From Elysia chlorotica (lineage: Eukaryota; Mollusca; Gastropoda; Plakobranchidae), in assembly GCA_003991915.1 (NCBI GenBank), contig RQTK01001097.1, positions 5,001 through 69,000 on the forward strand: a DNA stretch of 64,000 bases. The letters are read 5' to 3'. Below are positions 27,601 through 39,261 of the stretch, piece by piece. A program made the position numbers and the translations under genes. The notes under the pieces are model-generated. The model had not been told where the DNA came from, ran no database searches, and saw only the letters and a list, made by a program, of their open reading frames with translations. How positions within the stretch are numbered: the stretch's first letter is position 1; each line of letters opens with the position of its first letter.

Positions 27601-28924
27601 ATGCTGACAAAGTAAGAGACAGGGGACAGAAGACCTCGGGAGACCAGCGGGTGATGAGCGCTAGTTTCGAGCAAACAGTTGGAGAGGGGAGTCCCTGATA
27701 ACTGTTTGGCCTGCCAGTATTTTATTGCTGCGCCGAGAGAGATCAATTTGTCAAGACGTGGAATCTTCTGGGGCTTAAAGGGGCGCTCATAAAACTCCGT
27801 CTAGTGATTTTCACCGATCAATACGCGATTCGAGCCAAGATCGGGTTTTAGAGATGTTACCGATTGAGCTTAACTAGACGAGAGGAGGAAGATAAATCAT
27901 TTTTTTAAAAGTCAAAGCCAATTCGTAATCCTAGTTGTATAGAGTCATTTCTACGATAATCTAAAAGTTAAAGTATTTTAGAAATTAGACTGGACATTAT
28001 ACAACTGATTTGGCGAATTGAGTGATCTAAAAATTACATACTTTTGATGCCACCGTTCTTAATTTTGAATTGCAGAAAATTTTAATAAGTTCTATTCTTA
28101 ATATGAACGCCTTCAGAAACCAGCAAAATGTATTGAAGGAAGTGTGGAATAACGCTGTGGCGTTGAACTCATTAATTATAAATTATGAACGTTTGTGAAA
28201 GCCTAAAGTTGCAAAGAAGTTATCATTTTTGGTTTGGAAAACCGATCGCAGGATAAATTAAATGTAACGAGGAAGAGTTATGTTAGAAAATTGCAATATT
28301 GAAACTGGTTAGACTGATATGTATTATTATATATGAAGTGGTTAAAATGGACTGACAGTAAGATTTAGAAAAGATGATTGGCCCAAAATGATGGCCTGAT
28401 TACTTGAATGTGTGACATGGAAACGCACATGTCTACGAAAATCATCTTAGACATTGAACTTGTAATTCTCTCTCTAATTAATACTTTTTGTGAATGATGA
28501 AATTCCATAATTCATAGGGCGTACAGGGATGACTCATGACAAAATGTTTGATTTGTTTCATGATTATTTTTTGTTTTGATTGTTTTTTCTCTTAAATATA
28601 TTTATCAATATGGAATAAAAGAGTCACCTTCTCAAGGTGTGTCCTTATAGAGGTTTAACAACATGCATAAGAAAGTAACTTACCCGAATGTATTCGAATT
28701 TTTAGAAGCATTATCGTCGTAAGCCAAGAGATCGATTTCAGAATATTTGCCGCATTTCATATTTTTAATCCCTCATTGCTTTTCAAGTTATTTCTTTCAG
28801 GAGTGTTTGAAAACGTCAAACTTAACTTTAAATTTTTTGAAGTTCTAAAACTAAACCACCTTCGACTTTTGAAAGAAAAAGAAATCTAATACCGTTTATC
28901 GTAGCCGTTGCCTCCGCCAACGTT
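24601..28924. other. Intergenic DNA with a hairpin and GC-richer island
   Basis: No gene seen. It contains the hairpin at 27249-27349 and a GC-richer, repeat-free block at about 27500-27900 whose minus-strand frame (78 codons) shows no domain. Another repeat-poor block, 28370-28560, holds TAATTAAT and ATGACTCATGAC (AP-1-like). Confidence 0.4.
27249..27349. ncRNA. Candidate hairpin RNA (pre-miRNA-like inverted repeat)
   Basis: The left arm (27249-27279) and right arm (27319-27349) pair over 31 positions. On the plus strand there are 28 Watson-Crick pairs, one U-G wobble and two internal mismatches; the loop is 39 nt. The arms begin GGTAGAATGCACAAAC and end GTTTGTGCATTCTACC. Size and imperfect pairing fit an animal miRNA precursor, although the loop is on the long side. 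I do not recognise a known miRNA seed. A small palindromic transposon remnant is the main alternative. Transcript strand is unknown. Confidence 0.35.
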
Positions 28925-29050
28925 ATCTCTGTCTCTCTGTCTCTCTGTCTCAGTCTCTCTCTCCACCCCCCTCTCTCTCTTCCTCTCTTTCTTACCCTCT
29001 CTCTCCTTCTTTCCTTCTTCCTCTCTCACTCTATCTCTTTCCTTCTCTAT
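28925..29050. repeat. CT-rich simple sequence
   Basis: Degenerate CT/CTGT/CCTT repeat; it gives a Ser/Leu-rich 107-codon frame that is an artefact. Confidence 0.9.
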
Positions 29051-31200
29051 TACTACCTATCAACTACTTGTTCGTTCCTCCATTACATGCACTTTCCAAA
29101 TAAATATCTCTTGTCCAAGCAACTCAATTTTTTTGCACTGTATAGCCCCAGGTGTTATATTACTAAATCGGGAAAAATACATTTTCCAACCAACTCAATG
29201 TTATGCTTTCGACATGGAATACGCAGTATAGGTTTGCCCTGACATGTCGATTAACTTTGCAATCTTCAATAAATGTCAAAAGCTGTACTTCTCTTATTCA
29301 TTCAATAGTGTCGGAACAAAACGCCATCTAATTAGATTAAAAATAATCACTTTATACCGGTTCGTTGAATACACCCGTATGAGAAAATATTAATAAACGA
29401 TTTGATTTATGAAATGAACAAAATTTTTTTAAAATGTACTTTAGAAATGAATACTAATTGAATTTTGAGGTTAGCGACATTATTCAAATTGAAAATACAT
29501 CTTAACATCCAGAACCGTGGCGACATGCACTTGTTATTAGTATTGCGGGAAAGAAATTGGCATTTTTAAAATATTACAGTAAGAAATTTAATCAGTTTCT
29601 CGGATTTCAAGACTTTTATTTAGAAAACAGAACCAAATCATTAATTTAAATCTTGTTCACGGCACATTTTAAGTCATTACGGTTTGGTTAGATGGACGAA
29701 AAACAAAACAAAAATACCACCTAAAATCAATTTTAACTATAACATTTTAGATAATAAGAAATTGAAAGGATATTCAAAAGAGACTCCAAAAGTTTCTTAG
29801 TTTTTTTTGGTGATACCGTAAACCTCTGAGCACAAGGAAATAGACGACAGCTTGTCATGAGCTGCCAGTCTTGAGTTGCAGGCTGCAAAGTCAAAGGCCC
29901 TGACGCCGACTCCACTTTCACCTGGACTATAATACTAAAAACATACACATTCGAGACGTCAACAACACAGAGGTCGACTTTTTTTCGTCCCTCGTGGAAA
30001 ATTGACGACAGCTTTTTGAAAAGCGTCTGCAGAATAGGAATCCTCTTGTAGCAGGCCTAAGCCAGTGTCTGCTCTAATGGGACTCTCAAAGCAACAACAG
30101 GCATCCACCGATGAAAAGTCAAACTGATCATACAAAAACTGATGATGACATTCATGAGTCTGGCATATGATTTTATGGTTTTATTTTTTGAAGACCAAAT
30201 GGAAAAACCAGATATGTCACAAATTTGGATAAATTTAGGTATCCACCTTAGCCTACAAAGCAGATCTTTTTTCTGGCATCTCTCCGTGGTATTCTATCAA
30301 ATATCTGTTTTTATTACTATGAATGGTATAAGTTGATACTGCGGAAACTGACGAATAGAGAACGTTTTGAAACCTAAAATTGAATTATCTCGAAAAGTGT
30401 CGAATATGCATCTCTAGTTTTTTCTATTGTGGTCTCTTTTTGGTAATTAACATTGGATTAAAAAAGGAAGAAAACAAATTTTGATTTGGTTGAATGTAAT
30501 TTGGAGGATATATGACACATAGTGAAGAGTACACAAAATAAGCTCTTCAACCGACCCCAAAAGGAACCTTCTTGGACTAGCCACTTGGCACCGAGGAGCG
30601 ACCCCAAATGGACAATAATGCGGGATAAGCTCTTCAACCGACCCCAAAAGGAACCTTCTTGGACTAGCCACTTTGCACCGAGGAGCGACCCCAAATGGAC
30701 AATAATGCGGGACGTTACCAATCATAGCCGATTTTATTTCTCCTATATTTTCCATATTACCACAGATAATCCTGATTTCTCATTGTTATAGCTCTTTTAT
30801 CTTTGTGAGGTGTGTTATTATGTGTCTATTAAATTGAATAATTGATAGTATTGAATAGTTTTTAATATTGTTAATGAGACATAGTCTGCATTAAAATAAT
30901 GAATACCAAAAATACAAATTATTTTATACCAAACACTAACTAAAATCTATTGCATAGGGTATATAAAGCAGTCAAAAAGTATAATATCTAATGCATAGAA
31001 GAGTTAACATACTTCTGGGGGGATAACACAATGGTATACATTCAAAGCCAATATCTCGCCTGTCTTTCCAAAATTAGCGCCTAATATGTTTGTTAAAATG
31101 TGTTGATCTCAATCAGCTCAAAACGGGCGCCTTCAAAGATTGTGATTGTTGCAAGCCTCATTGTCGCATTTTCTCTGTGTTTATTATTTTGGACATTGGC
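29051..31200. other. Intergenic DNA with an 87 bp tandem duplication
   Basis: AT-rich except for the duplicated unit at 30538-30711. No gene seen. Confidence 0.5.
30538..30711. repeat. 87 bp tandem duplication, two near-identical copies
   Basis: The units 30538-30624 and 30625-30711 appear to differ by a single base (TTGGCACC against TTTGCACC). The unit is much richer in GC than its surroundings. Since 87 is divisible by three, stop-free frames run through both copies on both strands. No protein family is recognised in any of them. Confidence 0.95.
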
Positions 31201-31202
31201 TC

Positions 31203-31261
31203 ACTTTCTCTCTCTCTCTCTCTCTCTCTTCTTCTTCTCCTTTTCTTCTCTTTCTCTTTCC

Positions 31262-31315
<54 letters not shown>

Positions 31316-31320
31316 CTATC
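31203..31320. repeat. CT and TATC microsatellites
   Basis: CT and CTT runs followed by (TATC)13 at about 31262-31314, then CT-rich DNA to about 31560. The frames of 99-165 codons here are low-complexity artefacts. Confidence 0.95.
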
Positions 31321-31560
31321 TTTCGCCATCTCTTCCTCTGCCTCTATATTCATCTTTGTTTCTATCTTTCTGTTTCCTGCTCTTTCCTCCTTGCTATAAT
31401 ATTATCTATTCAGCATCCAATCAATTATATCTGTCATTTACCTTTCTTCCTCCGTCTCTCCCCTCTTCTTTTCCCTGTGATCGTATCTCTGTTGTCCTCT
31501 GTCTGTCTGTGTGTCTCTCACTTTCTCCATTTATCTCTCACTCTCTCTAGCTCTCGTTCT

Positions 31561-34030
31561 GTGTGTTTCTTGGATTTTACAGAATAATATTTTTATATGA
31601 AAACTTATTGAGTGACTCCATCTAAAAGTTATTTCTAAAAGTACATTTAGCAATAGCTAGCACGTAGATAATTCGGATCTGCGTTTTGATATAACCATCC
31701 AATCTTGTCAAGCGGAAATCTTCAACAGGAAATCCGGTAAATGATTATTCAGTAATCCTTGATCTATCCTAATCATGTTTCAGTTAGTATCTCGTGTTAA
31801 CTGCATTTGAATACACGCAAGGCTACGCATTGCGAGTAATTTTCGTAACCCTGGTACGCGTGTGTGTTAATACCATTACGACAGTTCCTAATGAACAACA
31901 TATTCTGCATGTGTCAATTTTCATGTTGATGTAAAGCCACCTATAGCACGTTTGATCGTGAACGAGATAACGATCAGCATACACACTTGAAGTGCATAAA
32001 AATTATAACGCTTGTATGAATAATACTGGCAGCAGTGGCAGTTCGAATTGTTAGAGCCTATTCATTTAGGTCCTTTGCGTGATCATGCAAGCTATCACTC
32101 TTTGAATTTCTCCATGACTGTTATGTGTGTCCATGATTGTTTCGAGATTCCACCAAAGCCGACTGTTATGTTTGAAGCGATCCGGTTTGCCACGATTGGT
32201 CAAGGGGAAGAACAGCAGTGGTTTCTTGTTGCTTATAGGGCCTACAGCACTGCCATCTTTCGACTAGAAGTCGGCCCTATTAAATATGGCTCAAAGAAGG
32301 ATGGCGATTTGGGGGGTTTGCTCTTACTCGTATGGAAGTTGAAGGCTTCTATCAACACATTCTTGGTGAACTGGCTCAAGTGGTAGAGCGTCAGTATAAT
32401 GTGAGCGGCTGAGACAGAAGTCATGGTATCCCCGCCCTGTCTCGTATGTGGCAGCACATAAAATTGTCAGACGTCAGTATGGGGTCCGTCGCCTTAAAGG
32501 GCCTTTTAGGGAAACCTAAAAGACGTTAAATCCGGATAGAGGGAGATAACTCTCTCCCTCGCTCTATAGAGAACCACACATCCTTTTTATCTAAAAGATG
32601 ATAGCATCCAAATATAAACAACATACCTGTCGGTATAAGATAAACCCTTCCCTTTTCTCAAATAATTAGCAGAGGCGGAAAATATATGGAAAGCTTTGCA
32701 CATTTTCTGTAAATAAAAAAAGAAAGACAAAAGAAGAAGAAAAGTCACTCACGGTAATGCTGCAAACTAAGCTTTTTTTTCTTTTTTTTTTAAAGGATTT
32801 TGTTGGTGGGTTTTTTGTTTTGTTTTTTGTTTTAATAATAAATCAGACGCATAAAATAATATTGAATCCACTCTGAGAATATTGGAAAGTGATACAATAC
32901 CAAACCATAGGAGTTCCCTCGGGAAATAAGAAACAGATAAGTTTGGACGCATGACGTCAACCCTCTGTTTTCTGGTCCACTTTTCAGCTCTTAAAGTAGA
33001 ATCTCTTGTATATCGCTCGAGAGTCTAGCATTTTGCTGTCAAACATTTTAGCAATGTCTATTTGTATCGCGAAAGAAAAAGTAGGATGTTCAGATACCTA
33101 ATAAACTAAAGACCTATTATAAGCAGTAAAGTCACCCTGAAACTAGTGCCATTGATCACGATGCTGTCTTTGAAAATTTTGAGCTCGTTTTTTTTTCCTT
33201 TTGTTTGTTTCTTTGTTTTTGTTGATATGTTAACAATATTTTTTGGATACGCTTTGGTTTATGTTTTTGTTTTAAACTTCTTACAGTGAATTAAAAAAAC
33301 TGTCAGATATTTCGCCTCATGAGCTCTGTGAAAGGCTGCCAATCTGCTAATAAAGTGGAAGAACATTCGAAAGTGGCACATATTTTGAAGATAAAATTGC
33401 TTTTCAGATGTCTAGCTCACACACAAATAATACGCTGGACTTCCTGTTTTCTGACAAAATGACTATGTTTTATCAGAAAACCATTTTATCCCATTATTGC
33501 ATGCTAGACACCAAAATGAATCAGCATAATCTCTGTATCCAAGTGGTGGTAATAATTTTTAACCTTAGATTTATACATAATTATGCTGTTGGTCGCATAA
33601 TAACTGTTTTTAAGCCAAATTAGAATATAACAAAAGTTAAAGATAACATATAGGACTACTATTACATAAAACAAGAAATAATTTGTTCCATATAAAACTA
33701 TAACAGAATTATAGATAATTTTCCCACTATTTGGCAATGCCAAACAAATGGGTGTCAAGAATGTGACTATTTTAGTAACATCGGAGAAAAAGGAGCCCTG
33801 AGTGTTCCACCCCTCATCTTCCAGGCTCTCGACTCTCTGCGAACTTAGAGAAATGCACATCAACCACCCACAAGCTCCCCGCAAACAGTGATTAACCTAC
33901 AATCTTAAGGGACCTGGAAATTGACTAATTTGCTAGATGGTAAATATAACCCATCACCTTCTTAACCAACAGGGCTGGTAGCTTGATGCGCTCACCATTT
34001 TTAGAGCTCTTACTGTCGGCGCCTGGAAAT
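31561..34030. other. Intergenic DNA with a SINE copy
   Basis: It contains the SINE at 32365-32536 and, just upstream, a stop-free frame of about 112 codons (32048-32386) that runs into the SINE head and matches no family I know. The rest is AT-rich. Confidence 0.45.
32365..32536 (+). mobile_element. tRNA-derived SINE copy, internally deleted
   Basis: The A-box-like TGGCTCAAGTGGTAGAGCG (32372-32390) is followed at once by TCAGTATAATGTGAGCGGC. The body then matches the 39 kb copy: GGCTGAGACAG, TGGTATCCCCGCC, GGCAGCACATA, ATTGTCAG. It ends near AGACGTTAAATCC. The B-box region present at 39.06 kb is missing here. Confidence 0.7.
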
Positions 34031-34034
34031 AAAT

Positions 34035-34115
34035 AGTAGAAATAAAATAGTACAATTAAAAAGTAGAAATAAAATAGTACAATTAAAAAGTAGAAATAAA
34101 TAATACCAATAAATA
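34035..34115. repeat. 27 bp minisatellite
   Basis: The unit AGTAGAAATAAAATAGTACA plus AATTAAAA-type sequence is repeated two to three times (34035, 34062, 34089 onward, the last degenerate). AT-rich, no coding meaning seen. Confidence 0.8.
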
Positions 34116-34429
34116 GTAGTCTACAAATAAATAGTACAAAAATATAGTAGTTCTGCAAAGGCCCTAAAGACTTGGGCAACCAATCTAGCTCAAGACTCTC
34201 CAAAAATAGCAGGATCATCGAAATAATTTTGGAGAAACGATTAAACCAGTTCGGCATAGTAGTAGGCTGAGCAAAAATGCTTTCCGGATTTATTTCTATT
34301 TAAAAAAATGTTTTTTTAAGAAATAGGTTACTGTTACCTGTATTAAACAAAGCTTCTTCCAAGTCTAACGTCTCTTGGGTATCAGATCTCCTATAATATA
34401 ATATGAGACCGCACAACAGTGTTGCCCCA

Positions 34430-34885
34430 ATGGTTCAGTCACAATATAATGACACCGACCCAGCTAGTAGGAAGAAAAAAAAAAGCCGAGTACTTGAGGA
34501 GGCCTAATTTTGCTGGTACAGAAACTAGAAGCTGAAAAACCCATGGGTAGCACTCTGAACCTGCAAACATGACGTCTGGGGGACGTGGCCTAATCACATA
34601 TTTCAACCGGGGGAAATTGAGAAGACAAAATAATTTGTTTAGCCACGTCGCTAAATTTATGATTTAAAAACATATAATATTTCATTTCTAATTTTTATTT
34701 TTTTTTCGGTAACAAAATATACTTACCCTCTTTGAATCAGACTAAAGTTATGGTGGTAACCCAGATCTCTCTCCAGATCCCCTAACGAACCCTAGTCGAT
34801 TGGGAGGTTACCATGTTAGACGCGAACTTCAAATCTCTTGCTAATCAATCCAATCTAATACCGACTGAGCTACTTTTGCTTCACA
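34430..34885 (-). mobile_element. SINE-related segment(s), possibly interrupted
   Basis: On the minus strand a tRNA-like A box (AAGTAGCTCAGTCGGTATTAG, 34855-34875) lies upstream of CTAGCTGGGTCGGTGTCA (near 34470), the motif shared with the 39 kb and 54 kb copies. The distance between them is about 265 bp longer than in the 54 kb copy, so this is either an insertion or two separate fragments. Confidence 0.5.
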
Positions 34886-35149
34886 CATCAAGACCCAAAT
34901 GCGCCAAGTGTTAAATAAATCCGCCAGTGCTATGTGCGAACTTGACAAAGATCACACAAATAATAATTATTTTAAATCGGCTTAGATTACCTGCAGAAAT
35001 ACCAGGGGTCAATTTCTATTATGGAATTCTTAACTTTAAAAAATTCTTTTGTTCTTACTATTGTTCGTCACTTGATTGTTGAAACACTTTCCAAGACGCA
35101 GTAGACCCTCATGCAAGTGTGGCGCAAGCATAATTGGAAAACACGAGAG

Positions 35150-35330
35150 GCCTTGTAATAATGGGCCCCAGCAATAACGAATACGTTAGGCAAGGGAATG
35201 TGCACAGGCGTCCAATGGTAGCTCTAGTACAGACTTATGGAGCCAATGAGCGATCAGAACACTCTTTGCCTGAGAAGCACGGCTATGTCATCAGTTATCG
35301 TCGTGTGTGTCGAAGTCTGTGTTGTATTGC
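35150..35330 (-). mobile_element. SINE body copy
   Basis: On the minus strand it contains CTGATCGCTCATTGGCTC and an ATTGGAC...TGTGCACATTCCC stretch, matching the body of the 54 kb SINE. Its tRNA-like head is not clear. The 85-codon frame overlapping it is not a gene. Confidence 0.55.
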
Positions 35331-35399
35331 AATCTTAAACGGTAAAGGGCGCGGTGGTCATATGCACTGGGTGCACTTTGAGTTTGAATAAGATTCAAG

Positions 35400-38300
35400 T
35401 TGAGAATGGTTTAATTAAATTTAGATTTTTAAGAATGTAATTGTACTTAATCAGAGCATTTGTCACCGTAAAGACAGCCTTCTAATCTCAAGCTTTTGCA
35501 GAAAAGATATTTAACAGTTGTAAAATGATCCGCTTGCAGCAGTGCTGTACTGAGAAAAACAAGTTGCTTTGTTTTATATCATTCGAGCATTTTCGTGTGA
35601 ATACTTAAATAACACAGATCATACCACCAATATATCGTTTGTAATAAAGTATGGCATTTAAGAATATAACTGTTTGTTTTTACATTAACAAATGCGTTCT
35701 TTGTGTAGACATACTTGGCATGTAATTTTAAATAACAAATCTTTTAAAAATGTTAGGTCGCGGATCAACACTCTATTACTTTGTTATTACCTGCATATTA
35801 TACTGCATTTGTTGCAGACTCTGGTTAAGAGGAAATTCTTTTATATGTTAGGTAAAGAAAATAAACTAATTTTATAATTAACGTGATAGAAAAATACAAC
35901 GAGTGCATTTGTCACTTCAATTTCTATGGTTCTTACTTTAACTCCACATATCAGCCCCTTATCTCCTTTATCTTTCTAACATACTCTCTGTTATCTTCTC
36001 TTCATATTTTGTCTATTTTTTGTTCTCTTCCTTTTTTGTCCGTTTGATCTCTATCTTCTCCTCTGTTTCTCTTGGCATATTGTATCCTTATGCTAATACT
36101 TCACTGCTCGCCCTTGTCCTCCTGACTCGCTTCGAGTTCTCACTCAATAATGCATCCACTGGGAGAGAAAGAGATGCGGACGTCTAAAGAAAGTGCCATT
36201 CCTACTCAACGCGCTTTCTCTCCCAGATATTCTCAAAGACAGATTCTGTTATTTTGCCATCTCCTACCACTGTTTACATGTTCTTCCACACCGAGACGAA
36301 ACCAAATTTGCTCCACTAGATCGCATTCACTCATCTCGCACACGTCTGGCGTTCGTCTTCCAACGTTGATCAAATATTACTGTGACCAGACATCATAGAA
36401 ATAACCGAGACGATGGATTGTCCAACCCGGCGTCTACTAGCTCTAGATACATGATTAGGCTACCAGTAGACAAAGAGAGAAAGACTGAACGCGGGGATAT
36501 AACAGGGCAGGAACGATGACAAATACGAAGCGCCGATTTCCTGATAATCATAAAAGCTAGACCATTAAGCAAGACACACTCTGATGTAACTCAGTACGGA
36601 TGATCCAAGACGCTAATCAATCTATACACGATTGGCCGTGATGGTGTCACCAAGTGTGTTTGCTTGCTACTTAAGCCACATCTTACCTGCTAAAATATGT
36701 TGAGTGCTGAAATTTTTATTCCGCAATAGTAAAAATAGAGCTTGTTCTCTTTCTTTTACTTTTTTTTCAATTCTTCAAAACTTTATATGTGTATTGATAA
36801 TGAAATCAAGTTAGAGTCCAAATGTTAGCTCTTATTATTAAAGGATTCCAACATCAAGGAAACTAAGCCTTCTTTAAATCGATACCACGCACTTTAATCG
36901 TACCAAACGTCTCGCTAAAATACACTTTCTATATTTTCTTCTACGTTCAATTCAGCCTGCTTCCTTCGGAGATCTGAAGTATTCAACCTTAAACATTTTA
37001 CGGCGATCGGTAGATTCAATACGATATATAAAAGCATCTAAAACACATTCGCCCCATCCGTCTGGCGTATCTAACAAGAGCAAAGTGTTGAATTATGTGT
37101 GAATCTCAACACAAGCTGATAGATCCACCCAGAAAAAAAACAAGCACAGTAAATATTTCTATGAACATAAGGGTTTAATGTTGAAACAAAATTAAACACT
37201 GCTTCATTTCTGCTCAAGTATTCATTTGTTCTCTTTCAATCTTTCCTCAACATCAATGTTTTAGGGATTAGGGTGAATAATAAAAACATCTTCCAGTTCG
37301 ATTTTTTTGGACGTATTATCTTCGTCGTTGCCATCGCTATCAATTTGATTTTTTCTTTTTGCATTCATTATCTTCGTCGTTGCCATCGCTATCTATGCTC
37401 TTGGTTTTATTTACTCCCGACATTACAACTACACTCTTGGAAGCCTGCTCTCCTCTGCTGCTAAAGCATGCAGACTGAGTTTGAACCAAACAAAATGGGC
37501 GAAAAGCGTTGTTTGCAGTACTCGATCTGGATTTCTTTCTGATTTTGATGTTTGATTTAGTGATGCTTTGGCTAACACTTTTGTTTTTATGCTTTATTTA
37601 TTTAATTTTCAAATTCCAAATTTTGCATGCTGTCATATGACAAATCCGGTGCAAGTTTTTAGTTTTTTGTCACTCAGGCTATGAAGATTGCTGAAGCCAG
37701 GCGCAATTCTCCAATGCATCTGTTTGTAGGATTGAAAGCATGTAAAGTGTAGAACAATTATATTTATTGCCCTTCAACTTATTTACCGCACGATTTATTG
37801 AGGAGACCAAACCTTCCTCGTCATTTTGTTTGTGCACCATACACCAGTTAAAATAATGTGTTCATATAATATGCGACTTTAAACAGAAACAGCGTATCCT
37901 CGTAAAACCAAGGAGAAGACTGGTTCTATGAGATCCAAATAAAGAATTAGCATTCTAATTTTACTGACAATCCGGGATTGAACGCCGGCTTTTCAATAGT
38001 AGCCTCTCTCTTTACCCACAATGTCATCTGGTACAAGTTCCTTTGCTGTTTTGTGTTTGGTCTGCTAGTATTTTTTTTAACTTTAAATGTCAGCAGTGAG
38101 GCTGTATCGCGGATAAGTCCAGACACTGATAGAGCAGTGACTCCTTCTTCCTTAGCCAGTAAACTTATATTGGCATTGATCTAATCAGCAGCGTTTGATT
38201 TATTTCTTTGAGCAGTATACAGGCAAGCTACACCAAGCTGTAATGTTTACATCGGAGGAATTAAATTTGGATAGAGTATATTGATGATTCATGAGTTTTT

Positions 38301-39000
38301 GGGCATGTGAAGTCAGATGGTTTTGCTTTATCGAGAGTTGATTCATTCAATATGTATGTTAATGAATCTGTTTTTCAATAATCAAATGCTGCATCTGTTT
38401 ATTTAAGGCTTCGAAAAGCGTTCTGTTACCTTACAAAGCATTCTATTAATGTCATCCACTTCTTTCAATTAATTTACCACACGTTTCTCTTTAAGTTTCA
38501 GTGAAATCATCAAGGCTACTTTCGCTAAAAGATCTATAGAACACTTCAAATTCTAGCATTAATTAGAAATAATTGACTAGTCTTATGAAACCTTTAATGA
38601 ACTGGAAGCAAAGAAATTAAAAAATAACACCAATTGTTCTGTTGACTTTTTATTTCCTCCCATGCCTTTCGCTGCCATAAATAAAGATGTGCCATTAGGA
38701 GAGAGCTAATTTCCGCTTTAAATTATTGATCTATTCCGACAGCCGAGGTAAATATTTAGAGGATGGAAGTGTGAATCGATAGAAAGAATAATTATGGAGA
38801 GACAATGATTAAACTTACAAGAACGGTGCCATTTCTTTTGCTCATTGTTTTAATTTAGATTCCATTAAATCTATGGCAGAATTGACTGTTGACATTTAAT
38901 GATAATGTAAATTAACAAACTGGTGTAATGATCATTGGCCAATCGGGGGACCGGGGGTGGGCTTTTTTAGTATTGAGTATGACACTTTTAAATATTGAAA
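35400..39000. other. Intergenic DNA, no gene seen
   Basis: Includes a repeat-poor, GC-richer block at 36100-36680. Inside it is a 13 bp inverted repeat (CTGGGAGAGAAAG, about 36159-36171, against CTTTCTCTCCCAG, about 36215-36227). A 27 bp direct repeat (ATTATCTTCGTCGTTGCC...) sits at 37315 and 37367. Another repeat-poor block, 38640-38900, has many homeodomain-like words. Confidence 0.4.
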
Positions 39001-39009
39001 AAAATTTCT

Positions 39010-39261
39010 ATAAACGCTGGGGGTAGAACACCGGTTTCTGGCGCAGGAGGTTCGTAGAATAGTTCGAGCCCTGACGATGTCGCCTTCTACTACATGTAGT
39101 TGGGTCGATGTAGTATAATGTGATCGGCTGAGACAGGATTCGTGGTATCCCCGCCTGTGTGGCAGCACATACAATTGTCAGAGCTGACGTCACTCTTGGG
39201 TTTCGTCCATAACATAGCCTATATAGTGTTGATGTTGGACATTAAACCAACTCAACTACAA
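39010..39261 (+). mobile_element. tRNA-derived SINE copy
   Basis: It has a degenerate A-box-like GGGGGTAGAACAC, a clear B-box-like AGTTCGAGCCC (39061-39071), the family motif TAGTTGGGTCGATG, then TAGTATAATGTGATCGGC. The body GGTATCCCCGCCTG and GGCAGCACATACAATTGTCAG is shared with the 32.4 kb copy. It ends GATGTTGGACATTAAACC and a short A/C-rich tail. Confidence 0.75.

Noticed and set aside
31090-31587. 165-codon Ser/Leu-rich frame, the longest in the window
   Set aside because: It is made of CT, TATC and CTGT simple sequence and contains no domain.
32048-32386. 112-codon plus-strand frame
   Set aside because: It has no ATG at its start, no recognisable domain, and its end runs into the tRNA-like head of a SINE.
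34855-34875. Functional tRNA gene
   Set aside because: Only an A-box-like stretch is convincing; no cloverleaf can be drawn and the SINE family motif follows downstream.
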